This document shows positions 8,452 to 19,444 of a stretch of 40,786 nucleotides of DNA, in pieces. Positions within the stretch are counted from its first letter, which is position 1. Each line of letters opens with the position of its first letter. The notes beneath the pieces are model-generated. The model was given only the letters and a program-made list of their open reading frames with translations, was not told the origin of the DNA and did not search any database. Source of the DNA: Cyanobacteria bacterium RI_101 (GTDB lineage: Bacteria; Cyanobacteriota; Cyanobacteriia; Cyanobacteriales; Microcystaceae); contig WGLZ01000061.1 of NCBI GenBank assembly GCA_016471375.1, forward strand, positions 1 through 40,786. The letters run 5' to 3'. The position numbers and the translations under genes are program-made.

Positions 8452-8914
8452 GGCGCTCTTCTCCTTCGGTTGCAGGTAAATAATCGGGGTTTAAAATATC
8501 GGCGATTTTAAAGGGCAGTTCTGTCGGAAAGCTCTCAAGGGTTAATCCCGTTTCCTTTTTCGCCAACAGTCGGGCGTCTTGATAACAGTCGGGTAAAATT
8601 TCCTCAAAATAGCGTTTTAAACTGGGACTTTGCTGAAAAGCTTTGTTTAATCTGAGACTATGCTCGGCGATGGAGTAAGCCCAGCTATTGGTTTGTTTTT
8701 GGGGTTGATAGCGCCATTTTAATAAGTGGAGCAGAAGTTGCCGCAGATTGCTCTCCAGGGCGTGTTTCTCGCTCCGTCCCATGGCTTCAATTTCCTCAAT
8801 CAGGTTTTCATAATCTAGGCGCTCGACCTGACCAGTTTTGAGAAGCGCCGCGGTTTCCGTTAACCAGAGATGAAAGTCCTGTTCGTAAAGGGTTTTAGTT
8901 AATACCTGAGTCAC
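8432..8914 (-). CDS. DUF29 family protein, copy 3
   Basis: The 160-residue DUF29 protein starts at GTG within the 3' end of copy 4 (20-base overlap). Its C-terminus ends EGEERRDSGIN, exactly the same ending as copy 4, and its N-terminus MTQVLTKTLYEQDFHLWLTE is identical to that of copy 2. The shared junction shows recent tandem duplication or gene conversion. LKWRYQPQKQTNSW and FPTELPFKIADILNPDY are family landmarks. Confidence 0.88.
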   Translation of the reverse strand: MTQVLTKTLYEQDFHLWLTETAALLKTGQVERLDYENLIEEIEAMGRSEKHALESNLRQLLLHLLKWRYQPQKQTNSWAYSIAEHSLRLNKAFQQSPSLKRYFEEILPDCYQDARLLAKKETGLTLESFPTELPFKIADILNPDYLPATEGEERRDSGIN

Positions 8915-9377
8915 GGCGCTCTTCTCCTTCTGCTAGGGGACGATAGTCTGGGTTAAGAACGTCTTCTAGCCCAAAGGGCGGAGCTTCAGGAAAGACCGCT
9001 AGGGCTAAACCCGTTTCAGCGGCGGCGCTTTTGCGGGCGACGAGGTAATTTTTTAGAAAAATCTCCCCGAGGTGGTGCTTTAAACTGGGACTATCCGCCA
9101 GCGCCTCTAGCAAACGAGTCGAATGTTCAATGATAGACGCCGACCCACTCCGGCTTCGTTTTGTCGGTTGATACTTCCATTTCAGAAGATGGAGCAAGAC
9201 CACCCGGAGATTACTAGCCAAGGCCTGACGTTGACTTGCGCCCATCCCTTTAAGTTCTTCGATTAAACGCTCCGCGTCAAGCTGATCAAGCCGACCGGTT
9301 TCTAAAAGTTGAATCGTTTCCTCTAACCAGAGGTTAAAGTCCTGCTCATAGAGGGGCTTAGGGACAGTCGCAAGCAT
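8895..9377 (-). CDS. DUF29 family protein, copy 4 (first in array)
   Basis: The 160-residue DUF29 protein carries KPLYEQDFNLWLEETIQLL, LKWKYQPTKRSRS and the shared ending EGEERRDSGIN. Two in-frame ATGs are possible, 9386 and 9377. A GGAGG sequence directly abuts the first and lies 9 bases before the second, so I chose 9377. It is the first gene of the four-gene array and follows nifJ on the same strand after 168 or more bases that hold two palindromes. Confidence 0.87.
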   Translation of the reverse strand: MLATVPKPLYEQDFNLWLEETIQLLETGRLDQLDAERLIEELKGMGASQRQALASNLRVVLLHLLKWKYQPTKRSRSGSASIIEHSTRLLEALADSPSLKHHLGEIFLKNYLVARKSAAAETGLALAVFPEAPPFGLEDVLNPDYRPLAEGEERRDSGIN

Positions 9378-9447
9378 CGGCGTCATCCTCCGGCAGAGTG
9401 GGAGAAACCATGAGAAGTTGAGTGGGTAGTTTCTGGGAAAGAATAGG

Positions 9448-9479
9448 GCTTGGCTTCGACTACGCTCAGCCAGCCAAGC
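9448..9479. repeat. Dispersed palindrome with GCTTGGCT/AGCCAAGC arms
   Basis: Perfect 8-base arms (9448-9455, 9472-9479) enclose a CTTCGACTACGCTCAG core. It belongs to the same dispersed family as 6699-6720 and lies between nifJ and the DUF29 array. Confidence 0.7.
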
Positions 9480-9501
9480 TCTTTGTAACTAGAAAAGATA
9501 G

Positions 9502-9529
9502 GGTGTGTTAGGCGACTCCATAACACACC
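9502..9529 (-). terminator. Hairpin downstream of nifJ, possible terminator
   Basis: A perfect 9-bp stem (GGTGTGTTA/TAACACACC) with a 10-base loop lies 26 bases after the nifJ stop. On the nifJ strand it is followed only by a weak U-rich stretch (CTATCTTTTC). GGTGTGTTA elements are also dispersed cyanobacterial repeats, so it may be a repeat doing double duty. Confidence 0.45.
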
Positions 9530-9554
9530 GCAGAGCGAGTCCTTAAAACTCAGT

Positions 9555-13208
<3,654 letters not shown>

Positions 13209-13826
13209 GGTCTCCTCTCAGAGCTAGGAATAGCGGATAAAGAAGCAGGTATATTTACCTAAAAAATGTATTTAATTGGCGTTAAGGGCATTGCCCAAGG
13301 AATGTTAAGTTCAACCATCGCCGGGGTTAGGGGAAATTGAGCGACTAAAACAACTGAGAAGTTGCTTTAAGGCTTTCAGGCGCAACCCAAGGGAGATGGC
13401 GGAAAACTCGGGAGAATGGACAAAAAACGGAAGCGCCGAAGTTTGTCGAGACCCGCGTCTCGGGCGTTCTGGCGCAACGGGGAACGGGTTGGGTTAAGAA
13501 TTAGGAGCTTGGGGTTTCCTCAAATGGAAGGCGGCGCCGTTACTTCCATCTTTAGCGTAGTTTCCTGGGTTTGGATCCGTTTTGTTACAGCTTTGTAATC
13601 ATGTGAAGACATATTACGAAAATTGCCCCGGAGTAAACAGGGCAGTCCTAGCGTCGGATTACCGTCGGGACGAGCCTCCATGGCGTACGCCTTAGCTGAG
13701 CAGAAGTTACGCCAAGCGCGCGACTAGACAAACCGCGCCTGACTAAACCAAGAAGGCGACTTTCCCCCCTGCGGCAGATTTTTTCGACGCTTTCAGTCCT
13801 TTTATAAGCCAATGCGCTTGTTTAAA
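13209..13826. other. 618-base gene-free region upstream of nifJ
   Basis: This stretch lies between the nifJ start and the gmrSD stop. Short open frames here have no recognisable family or ribosome site. It holds a small hairpin at 13447-13462 (CGAGAC-CCGC-GTCTCG) and an inverted repeat at 13585-13598. I see no tRNA or known RNA. It must contain the nifJ promoter, but no clear box stands out. Confidence 0.6.
13585..13598. promoter_or_regulatory. Operator-like inverted repeat TTACA-N4-TGTAA
   Basis: A perfect 5-4-5 inverted repeat lies 377 bases upstream of nifJ, and no gene overlaps it. It resembles a dimeric repressor or activator site, but the binding protein is unknown. Confidence 0.3.
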
Positions 13827-15539
13827 TTAGCCTCCAAAGTTAATACGCCAGACACTAGCCGCAATTTTAGCCAACTGTTTTTGTCGAGACTCAATCTTCG
13901 CTTCATCCCAAATGTCGTAATGTTCGGCTATGGCTCGGGTAATCTGGAAGTCGCTTTGGGCGTAAACCGATTTTTTGGCAGGATAATCCAGGTTGCCGAT
14001 CTCTCGGTTACGGGCGGTTTCCAGCGGCGTCATATTGCCAAGACGGTAAATTAAGCGGTCTTGCTTCGCTTCGTCAATATCCGACCAAGCCGCCGATGGA
14101 TTTTCGGGCAGAATATGCTCCAAATTATAGGCGGCGCTTTCAAAGTCGAAGGCTTGACCCGATCTGTGTTTCTCGATGGTAAACAAAATATAACGAACGA
14201 CTTTTTTATTACGACTGTTGGCGGTGCGGAATTCTTTTTCCGTAAAGGCGTTTTTAAACTGCCCATCGTTGGGATAGACGGCTTCCAGCGCCGTCAAAAC
14301 GGCTTGATCCGAGCCGTAGGTTCCGTTGGAAACCTTAACCGCAACGTCGTTATAGAGGCGCTCTTGGTCATGGGTTTGCAGGTTACAAATCACGTTGTAG
14401 CGAAAGGAAATGACGGCGACAGCCTCAATAACTCGGGTAAAAGCGTCTCGATCCGAGTTGAAAAATTGCTCATGACAAGCGAGAAGCATGGCTAAGGGTT
14501 GACGCACGCTAAACATGAGAAGTTGTTGAAGGGCTTGTTTTTCTTGTCTATTCCAAAGAGGAGCAAGGGGGTCCCGGAGGGCGGCGTAAACCTCGGCGAG
14601 TTGATCTAGACTCCGCACTAAACTAAAGGCTTGTTCTCGACTAACGACCTGTCGTCGAATGGTTTTAAACAGGTCGGACTTGCGAGCTAATTTGTGACGA
14701 CTATTCCAAAAGACTCGCAGAAATTCGGGAAAACTTTCGCTCCCCAGCAACCCGACAATACGCTCCCAACGCTCTTCCAGCGCCCGAGTTTCGGTTTCGT
14801 GGGTTTCCGGGGCGCTAATTAAGGAGAATAGATAGTTTTTCAGCAGATCGGTGGCGGAAAGACGCACGCCTCTAGCGTTGAGGGTTTCAAAGACTTTAAA
14901 GGCGTTGAGTTCGTCGGTGACGGTTATAACGGTGAAAAAGAGTTTATCGACCAGGGAATCAATAAAAGCGGCAAAGTTTTGACCGCTGTTGGGTTGATTG
15001 CCGACTCGGGTTTTGAGCCGGTCTTTGAACCAAAGAAAGGCTTTTCTGAGTTGATGTTCGGAGGCGTTGAGACCTCGTTGCGGCAGGTGTTCTAGGGGGA
15101 TTAAATAGGTCTGATAAAAGCGGTCGTTATGGCGATTGAGTCGCAGTTTGGATTGGGCGATGAGGCTAACGGGATCGAGGTAGCCAATGTAACTGTTTTG
15201 AAGTTGTTCCTGACGGCGCCGGTTGTTGTCCGCGTCTAGCCCGGCGCTGATCAAATCTTTGAGGTGGCTGAGGCCGGCCAAGATCATAATGCTCAAGGTC
15301 GCGAGGCGCTGTTGACCGTCGATAATATCGAAGTGTTTGCTATCGGAAGATTGGAGAACGAGATAGCCCAGATAGTGAGCCGGTTCGCTGTCAGCTTCAA
15401 AGAGGGCGACGATGTCTTGCCAGAGATCGTCCCATTCGTCGTCGCCCCAGGAGTAGTCCCGCTGGAAAGGAGGAACGCGGTAGGCGAGACCGTTGGCCAG
15501 TAGTTGGCGCAAGGTGGCGTTAGTCGTGTTGAAGTTCAT
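13827..15539 (-). CDS. GmrSD-type DUF262-DUF1524 fused nuclease
   Basis: The 570-residue protein has an N-terminal DUF262 (ParB/Srx-like) domain with FQRDYSW (25-31) and the catalytic-type DGQQR (74-78), and a C-terminal DUF1524 HNH-like domain (about 470-560) with YNLEHILPENP, RLGNMTPLETARN and YPAKKSVYAQSDF. Fused GmrSD proteins are type IV restriction enzymes that cut DNA carrying modified, often glucosylated, cytosines; DUF262 binds or hydrolyses nucleotide and DUF1524 cuts. The frame opens at a GTG (15548), but family members begin MNFNTTN, so the ATG at 15539 is chosen. No methylase or partner is adjacent. A ~95% identical copy of its last ~200 bases lies at 17519-17724. Confidence 0.88.
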   Translation of the reverse strand: MNFNTTNATLRQLLANGLAYRVPPFQRDYSWGDDEWDDLWQDIVALFEADSEPAHYLGYLVLQSSDSKHFDIIDGQQRLATLSIMILAGLSHLKDLISAGLDADNNRRRQEQLQNSYIGYLDPVSLIAQSKLRLNRHNDRFYQTYLIPLEHLPQRGLNASEHQLRKAFLWFKDRLKTRVGNQPNSGQNFAAFIDSLVDKLFFTVITVTDELNAFKVFETLNARGVRLSATDLLKNYLFSLISAPETHETETRALEERWERIVGLLGSESFPEFLRVFWNSRHKLARKSDLFKTIRRQVVSREQAFSLVRSLDQLAEVYAALRDPLAPLWNRQEKQALQQLLMFSVRQPLAMLLACHEQFFNSDRDAFTRVIEAVAVISFRYNVICNLQTHDQERLYNDVAVKVSNGTYGSDQAVLTALEAVYPNDGQFKNAFTEKEFRTANSRNKKVVRYILFTIEKHRSGQAFDFESAAYNLEHILPENPSAAWSDIDEAKQDRLIYRLGNMTPLETARNREIGNLDYPAKKSVYAQSDFQITRAIAEHYDIWDEAKIESRQKQLAKIAASVWRINFGG

Positions 15540-15874
15540 GGTCGCCACAGATCGTAGAGGGTGATACAGGTTCCAGAAATTGTTAGCCTGCGCTCTGAGG
15601 GGTCTAGGTCTATGGTAGAGGGCTTTGAGGGGAATAGGGGAGACAGGGGGGAATGGGAGGAAGGGGAGGAGGGGGAGGAATGGGGGGCGTTGGCGGAGCG
15701 CAATGGGTTAAAACCTTGCTCTGGCTTGTGTCACGGCGCCGACTAAATCCAAGCAATATTTTTAAACTGTTTTAGCCCGGGGTACAAATAATATATTAAA
15801 ACGCTTGCGCAAAAAAACTGTGGCACTATCCTGGAAGACTACTCTACAATTCTCTTCTCTGAAGATGTACTAAA
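15540..15874. other. Gene-free gap with G-rich purine tract
   Basis: The 335 bases lie between the divergent gmrSD and PEP-CTERM genes. 15628-15687 is a purine tract with many G3-G6 runs on the + strand, a repeat style common in cyanobacteria and able to form G-quadruplexes. The rest probably holds both promoters. A short open frame over the tract is repeat-derived and is not called. Confidence 0.55.
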
Positions 15875-16513
15875 ATGCTTAACAAATACTTGCAGACCGG
15901 GATCGGCCTTGCGACCACCCTCACTCTGGCCGCCCTCGGCGCTAGCGGCGCTGAAGCGGCTAACTTAATTGATAATGGCGGATTTGAAACTGGTTCTTTT
16001 TCTAGCTGGAGTACCACTGGAAATCTAGAAGTTGTGGACACTGCAATTTTTGGTGGTAACGGATCTTTTAGTGCTAATTTTAATAGCGGAAATGAGATTC
16101 CCGATGGTATCTTATCCCAATCTTTTACCACTGTTTCAGGCCAAAGCTATCAGCTTCAGTTTATTTATGGAACTTTTTCCACCCAGTTTCCAGGGACTTC
16201 GCAAAGTATTTTTGTCGAACTCGATGGTCTGGGTGGCAATGGTTCTCTGTTAAGTACTTCTTCGAGTGATTTAGGAAGTGATCCAACTACATTCAATACT
16301 TTTCAATTTGATTTTATCGCAGATAGCGCAACAACTACGTTGCGTCTTAGTGACGATCCTGCTAACCCGACAATTTCCGTTGACTTTATTGTGGATGACA
16401 TTTCGGTTATTTCTACCACGACCCCTATTCCTGAACCCCTAACCCTCCTCGGCGCCAGCGCCGCTATCGCCTTCGGCGCCGGGTTTAAGCGTCGGAAATC
16501 AGGTAACAGTTAA
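15875..16513 (+). CDS. PEP-CTERM sorted extracellular protein
   Basis: The 212-residue product has an N-terminal signal peptide (cleavage near AEAAN). It has a lectin- or carbohydrate-binding-like beta domain opening NLIDNGGFETGSFSSWSTTG, with a repeated Ser/Thr-rich beta pattern. The C-terminal PEP-CTERM tripartite signal PIPEPLTLLGASAAIAFG is followed by the basic FKRRK. Such proteins are processed by an exosortase and linked to exopolysaccharide or biofilm. The last codons (Gly-Asn-Ser-stop) come from a heptanucleotide repeat array. Ends of the gene share the local GGCGCC-rich style while the middle is AT-richer. The gene sits within a defence island but has no evident defence role. Confidence 0.88.
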   Translation: MLNKYLQTGIGLATTLTLAALGASGAEAANLIDNGGFETGSFSSWSTTGNLEVVDTAIFGGNGSFSANFNSGNEIPDGILSQSFTTVSGQSYQLQFIYGTFSTQFPGTSQSIFVELDGLGGNGSLLSTSSSDLGSDPTTFNTFQFDFIADSATTTLRLSDDPANPTISVDFIVDDISVISTTTPIPEPLTLLGASAAIAFGAGFKRRKSGNS

Positions 16514-16545
16514 CAGATATCAGTCAACAGTTATCAGATAACACA
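16504..16545. repeat. Heptanucleotide tandem repeat, 6 units
   Basis: Six 7-base units of the TAACAGT/TAACAGA/TATCAGT type. The first unit encodes the last residues of the PEP-CTERM protein, and the start of the second supplies the TAA stop (16511-16513). Confidence 0.8.
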
Positions 16546-16619
16546 TTTTGTTTGGGGAGGGTGATTCGGTCATCTTCCCCGGTTTTGTCAGAACGGCGCA
16601 ACGGCAACACGCTAATGAG

Positions 16620-16826
16620 CTAAGCAAGACTTTGAGAGATTTCTTGGTAAGAAAATTCTTGTAAGCAGGCATTACGCTTAGCGTGCTCGATGGTCATGCT
16701 GATTATCTCACCTTGACAATCAACATCAATGTAAACATTTTCGCTAATTTCTTTTGTTTCAAAGATATCGCCTTCTCGAAATTCGATGAAAGCGGTGTCA
16801 GTGTCGCTAAAATACTTAACTTTCAT
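16620..16826 (-). CDS. DUF2283 family protein, probable antitoxin-like partner
   Basis: The 68-residue protein fits DUF2283: MKVKYFSDTDTAFIEFREG, then a VYIDVDCQGEIISMTIEHA segment. DUF2283 genes are usually found directly after a small DUF4258-like gene, and the pair is regarded as a candidate toxin-antitoxin module. Here it starts 5 bases after the stop of the upstream partner. No biochemical activity can be read from the sequence. Confidence 0.8.
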   Translation of the reverse strand: MKVKYFSDTDTAFIEFREGDIFETKEISENVYIDVDCQGEIISMTIEHAKRNACLQEFSYQEISQSLA

Positions 16827-16831
16827 TGCGC

Positions 16832-17065
16832 TTAACCTCTAAATGAACGATCAAAAAAGGCGTTATGTACGGTTTCTCCGTCCTCCAAAAGAATTACCCT
16901 TAAATACTTATCTTCTTCGGGTATTCTTGCCCATTTTCTAATTCTACCATCTGATTGAATCATGATTTTCTCCGGCTTTTGAATAACAGACTTAATCCAC
17001 TCGTCTTTAATTCCGACCCGATCTGGCCGCAATCTTGCCATCTCAAAGTATCGTGTTGTTTTCAT
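16832..17065 (-). CDS. DUF4258-like small protein, possible toxin
   Basis: The 77-residue protein has the form RYFEMARLRPDR, IKDEWIKSVIQKPEKI, DGRIRKWARI, KYLRVILLEDGETVHNAFFDR. This pattern recurs in small cyanobacterial proteins paired with DUF2283, and the beta-rich end resembles DUF4258/BrnT-type folds. Family assignment is from memory of pattern and is not certain. The gene begins 12 bases after the broken relE remnant and precedes DUF2283 by 5 bases, so the string probably forms one transcript with the Phd-like antitoxin upstream. Confidence 0.65.
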   Translation of the reverse strand: MKTTRYFEMARLRPDRVGIKDEWIKSVIQKPEKIMIQSDGRIRKWARIPEEDKYLRVILLEDGETVHNAFFDRSFRG

Positions 17066-17077
17066 TAGAATTTTATC

Positions 17078-17270
17078 TTAACTTATACCAAACCATCTTT
17101 CCTTAATCCTATAGATAAACTCCGTTCCTTTTAGCTTTTTACTACCTATCGGATAAGGATTTTGAGCTAAGATCTCAACTGATTCAATAATTTTAACAAG
17201 TACTTTTTTGTCAAGCTTTTTTAAACTCTTTTTTAGCAGAAGATTTCCATTCAACCTTATATAAGTCCAT
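17078..17270 (-). pseudogene. RelE/ParE-type toxin remnant, frameshifted
   Basis: The remnant starts at an ATG overlapping the antitoxin gene by 14 bases, the normal layout for a RelE toxin. It reads MDLYKVEWKSSAKKEFKK, then hits a stop in the first frame. Removing one base from the run of six A (six T at 17217-17222 on the + strand) restores LDKKVLVKIIESVEILAQNP, then PIGSKKLKGTEFIYRIK, a clear RelE pattern. The restored frame stops after about 63 residues, short of the usual 85-90, so the C-terminal catalytic strand is also lost. The toxin is almost certainly dead. Confidence 0.75.
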
Positions 17271-17457
17271 CTCTATTTAACTCAATAAGAAAATTTTCAT
17301 GGGAGATAGTCGATTCATCCTTTCTCTCAGCGACGGCGGCTAGATCTTCTAAATCTTCGATTAATTCTTCAAACTCAGATATTGGCAAAATAACTGAATG
17401 TTTTTCACCTTGCTGATTAATAACAAATTCTGGATGTAAATCGTTCAAGTTAATCAT
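17257..17457 (-). CDS. Phd/YefM-like antitoxin
   Basis: The 66-residue protein has an N-terminal beta-strand and a VILPISEFEELIEDLEDLAAVAERKDE helix typical of Phd/YefM-type or related RelB-like antitoxins. It carries the overlap with the relE remnant expected of a type II pair (14 bases). The antitoxin frame is intact although its toxin is broken, so it may survive as an orphan antitoxin or repressor. Confidence 0.75.
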   Translation of the reverse strand: MINLNDLHPEFVINQQGEKHSVILPISEFEELIEDLEDLAAVAERKDESTISHENFLIELNRDGLI

Positions 17458-17518
17458 TATGAACTCCTTGATTGATTGAAGTCGTAGTTTAAAGATAGCA
17501 TAAATTAAGATAAGCCTT

Positions 17519-17724
17519 AGCTTTCAAAGTTAATACTTCAAAACTGGTCGCAATTTTAGCCAACTGTCTTTGTCGAGACTCAATCTTCGCCGCATCCCAA
17601 ATGTCGTAATGTTCGGCTATGGCTCAGGTAATCTGGAAATCGCTTTGGGCGTAAACCGCTTTTTTCGCAGGATAATCCAGGTTGCCGCTCTCTCGGTTAC
17701 GGGCGGTTTCCAGCGGCGTCATAT
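17519..17724 (-). pseudogene. Duplicated 3' fragment of the gmrSD gene
   Basis: About 205 bases match the 3' end of the DUF262-DUF1524 gene (13827-14035) in the same orientation. Over the best 178 bases I count 8 mismatches, about 95% identity. The copy covers MTPLETARNRE through AEHYDIWD and KIESRQ. It has a nonsense change (CGA to TGA at the Arg of QITR) and a one-base length change near the end. The match stops abruptly next to the ATAT at 17721-17724. It is a relic of a second gmrSD gene or of a segmental duplication. Confidence 0.85.
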
Positions 17725-17767
17725 GGTTCTCCGGGGATCGGGCTATAAACTGTATTTTTTTATACAA

Positions 17768-18109
17768 TTACAACTTGGGCGGTAACGCAGAAAAGGTTAT
17801 CCGGTAAGGGGTCTTACCACAGTGGCGAGGTTCTCCTTTTTGCATTTGATTTTGGCAGGAGCAGAGCATATTCGAAAAGTCGAGAGGATCTACGCTAGGA
17901 TCGCTTTGGGGTTGAAAATGTTCAATATGACAATCTTCTGGGTCTAATCTTTGCTCACAGTAACAACAGATAAAACCTTGCTCTTGCATTAAGGCCTGTT
18001 TGATAGGCGGCTTATATAAATTAGCATAGTTAGGCTTCCAATTATCATTAATTTGATTTTTAAATTGAATAAGTTCCAGGGGTTCAGCTTGTTTTTGAAT
18101 ATATTTCAT
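17768..18109 (-). CDS. PtuB-like HNH nuclease, C-terminally truncated
   Basis: The 113-residue product has the N-terminal half of the TIGR02646/PtuB HNH family: FICCYCEQRL (Cys 48, 49, 51), HIEHFQPQ (H61-H64), LDFSNML (N80) and HCGK (H96-C97). Family members usually continue for another hundred or so residues after HCGxxK. Here the similarity ends at about residue 99, and an unrelated tail (TPYRITFSALPPKL) leads to a stop. The foreign side of this break is next to the gmrSD fragment. The HNH core residues survive, so residual activity is possible. The start overlaps the ATPase stop by 4 bases, which is standard for Septu pairs. Confidence 0.75.
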   Translation of the reverse strand: MKYIQKQAEPLELIQFKNQINDNWKPNYANLYKPPIKQALMQEQGFICCYCEQRLDPEDCHIEHFQPQSDPSVDPLDFSNMLCSCQNQMQKGEPRHCGKTPYRITFSALPPKL

Positions 18110-19386
18110 CGACCAATAATCTCCTGACGGCGAATGAGGACTTCAGCTTTAATAAGCTCGGGATCATTACCAATTTTAGTTCGCATTTTGACAATCGCCT
18201 GTTCGGCTTCTGGGAGTTGACGATTATTAATCAGTTGATAAATATGATGAAGATCTTGATTAACAGACTGGGGGCGAGTGGTTTCTAAACCCATGAGATC
18301 TTCTAAAATCCGCTCTACAGTTTTACCATAGGATTCCCTGGGTTTAGTGACTACAATGTTATCGAGGGTCTGGGTCAGGATAAAGATATTTTCAGGCTGA
18401 ATATGGGTAAGAACATGGGGAGAATGGGTAGAGATAATAAATTGGCAATTTGGAAAAACAGCCAAGAGTCTAGGAATAATCACTCTCTGCCATTGGGGAT
18501 GTAGATGAAGATCGATTTCATCAATTAAGACAATCCCCTCCCCCTCAAGCGGATTTCCCATTGAATTAGCGATGGCCAAGCGCCGAGCCAGATCGCTAAT
18601 TAAGGCAATTAGGCACTTTTCCCCGTCGGAAAGTTGATTCAATTTGAGAATTTGACCGTTTTTGGTCACTTCCATACGGAGAGGATGACGACGAACGGCG
18701 AGATTGTTAAAGGCTGGTAAAATTTGTCCTAAGGCCGTCCTGACCGCTTCCAAATGGGGATCGGGAAAGCAATAGTCATCGGGTTTAATTAACGCGTCTT
18801 GATATTTGCGATGTTCATTTTCGAGGTCTTCCCGTTCTCGAAACCATTCAAAAAAGCGCCGGAAGTCGGCGCCGCCCGTTAGGGCTTCGTCGTAGATGGA
18901 CAGTAAGTCAAACTGGTGTCTTTCGCGAATACCTAGAGGAATATCCAACACGGCCCGATTCACTGAGTAGTGAACAAATAAGGGTATGTTGACGGCGGGA
19001 GTTTCCAGGGCGGCAATAGCGCCTTGGATGGTTTTAGCGTAATCGCTGAGTTCTCCCAGGGCGCTGGGTCGCGGCGGAGGGCCATGGCCGGGACGGCTTT
19101 TGGCTAACCGCCAGGATAGTCTTTTGTCCTTGGCCAGATAGCTGAGTTCGATCATCGCCGCAGATTGTCCGTTGGCGATATCGTCTTCAGAAATATGTCT
19201 GCCCGAGGTTCCGGCTTGGCGAATCCGACTAATTGCCCAGGACAGCATCAGCGCGACGGCGTCGAGGATCGTGGACTTGCCGGCGCCGTTGACCCCGATC
19301 AAGACGTTGAGGCGCGGCTCCAACTGAAGGGAAAGGGCGCTGGCTCCCCGGAAGTGGGTTAGGGTCAGTGTCTCTATCTGGGCCAT
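18106..19386 (-). CDS. PtuA-like AAA ATPase of a Septu-type defence pair
   Basis: The 426-residue SMC/RecF-like ATPase has Walker A GVNGAGKSTILDAV (about 33-46), signature LSDGEKCLIALISDLARRL, Walker B IVLIDEIDLHLHPQWQ and a switch His in ISTHSPHVL. This is the architecture of PtuA in Septu anti-phage systems and of the ATPases paired with HNH proteins in retron systems. A C-terminal helical tail (EAEQAIVKMRTKIG) is present. PtuA normally assembles with PtuB and restrains its nuclease. The partner here is truncated, so the system may be inactive or altered. No reverse transcriptase is nearby. Confidence 0.85.
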   Translation of the reverse strand: MAQIETLTLTHFRGASALSLQLEPRLNVLIGVNGAGKSTILDAVALMLSWAISRIRQAGTSGRHISEDDIANGQSAAMIELSYLAKDKRLSWRLAKSRPGHGPPPRPSALGELSDYAKTIQGAIAALETPAVNIPLFVHYSVNRAVLDIPLGIRERHQFDLLSIYDEALTGGADFRRFFEWFREREDLENEHRKYQDALIKPDDYCFPDPHLEAVRTALGQILPAFNNLAVRRHPLRMEVTKNGQILKLNQLSDGEKCLIALISDLARRLAIANSMGNPLEGEGIVLIDEIDLHLHPQWQRVIIPRLLAVFPNCQFIISTHSPHVLTHIQPENIFILTQTLDNIVVTKPRESYGKTVERILEDLMGLETTRPQSVNQDLHHIYQLINNRQLPEAEQAIVKMRTKIGNDPELIKAEVLIRRQEIIGR

Positions 19387-19444
19387 GGGAAAATCAGATC
19401 ATCGTATATTTAATGTATAAACGTTAAGCGCCGCCATCGCCAAA
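19387..19444. promoter_or_regulatory. Divergent promoter between ptuA and mazE
   Basis: Only 58 bases separate the two starts. An AT-rich core at 19404-19420 (GTATATTTAATGTATAA) can give a -10 box in both directions and is near-palindromic. MazE-type antitoxins usually repress their own promoter, so control of the ptuA operon by MazEF is plausible but unproven. Confidence 0.4.

Noticed and set aside
13416-13598. 60-codon open frame upstream of nifJ
   Set aside because: Arg/Ser-rich shadow with no start signal or recognisable fold; its end overlaps the TTACA inverted repeat.
15561-15746. 61-codon open frame upstream of the PEP-CTERM gene
   Set aside because: The Gly/Glu-rich stretch is just translation of the G-rich purine tract.
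13827-17724. Composite transposon bounded by the two gmrSD-end direct repeats
   Set aside because: The repeats are gene fragments in the same orientation without terminal inverted repeats, and no transposase lies between them.
18106-19386. Retron defence system
   Set aside because: The ATPase-HNH pair resembles retron effectors, but there is no reverse transcriptase or msr/msd-like structure beside it; Septu is the simpler reading.
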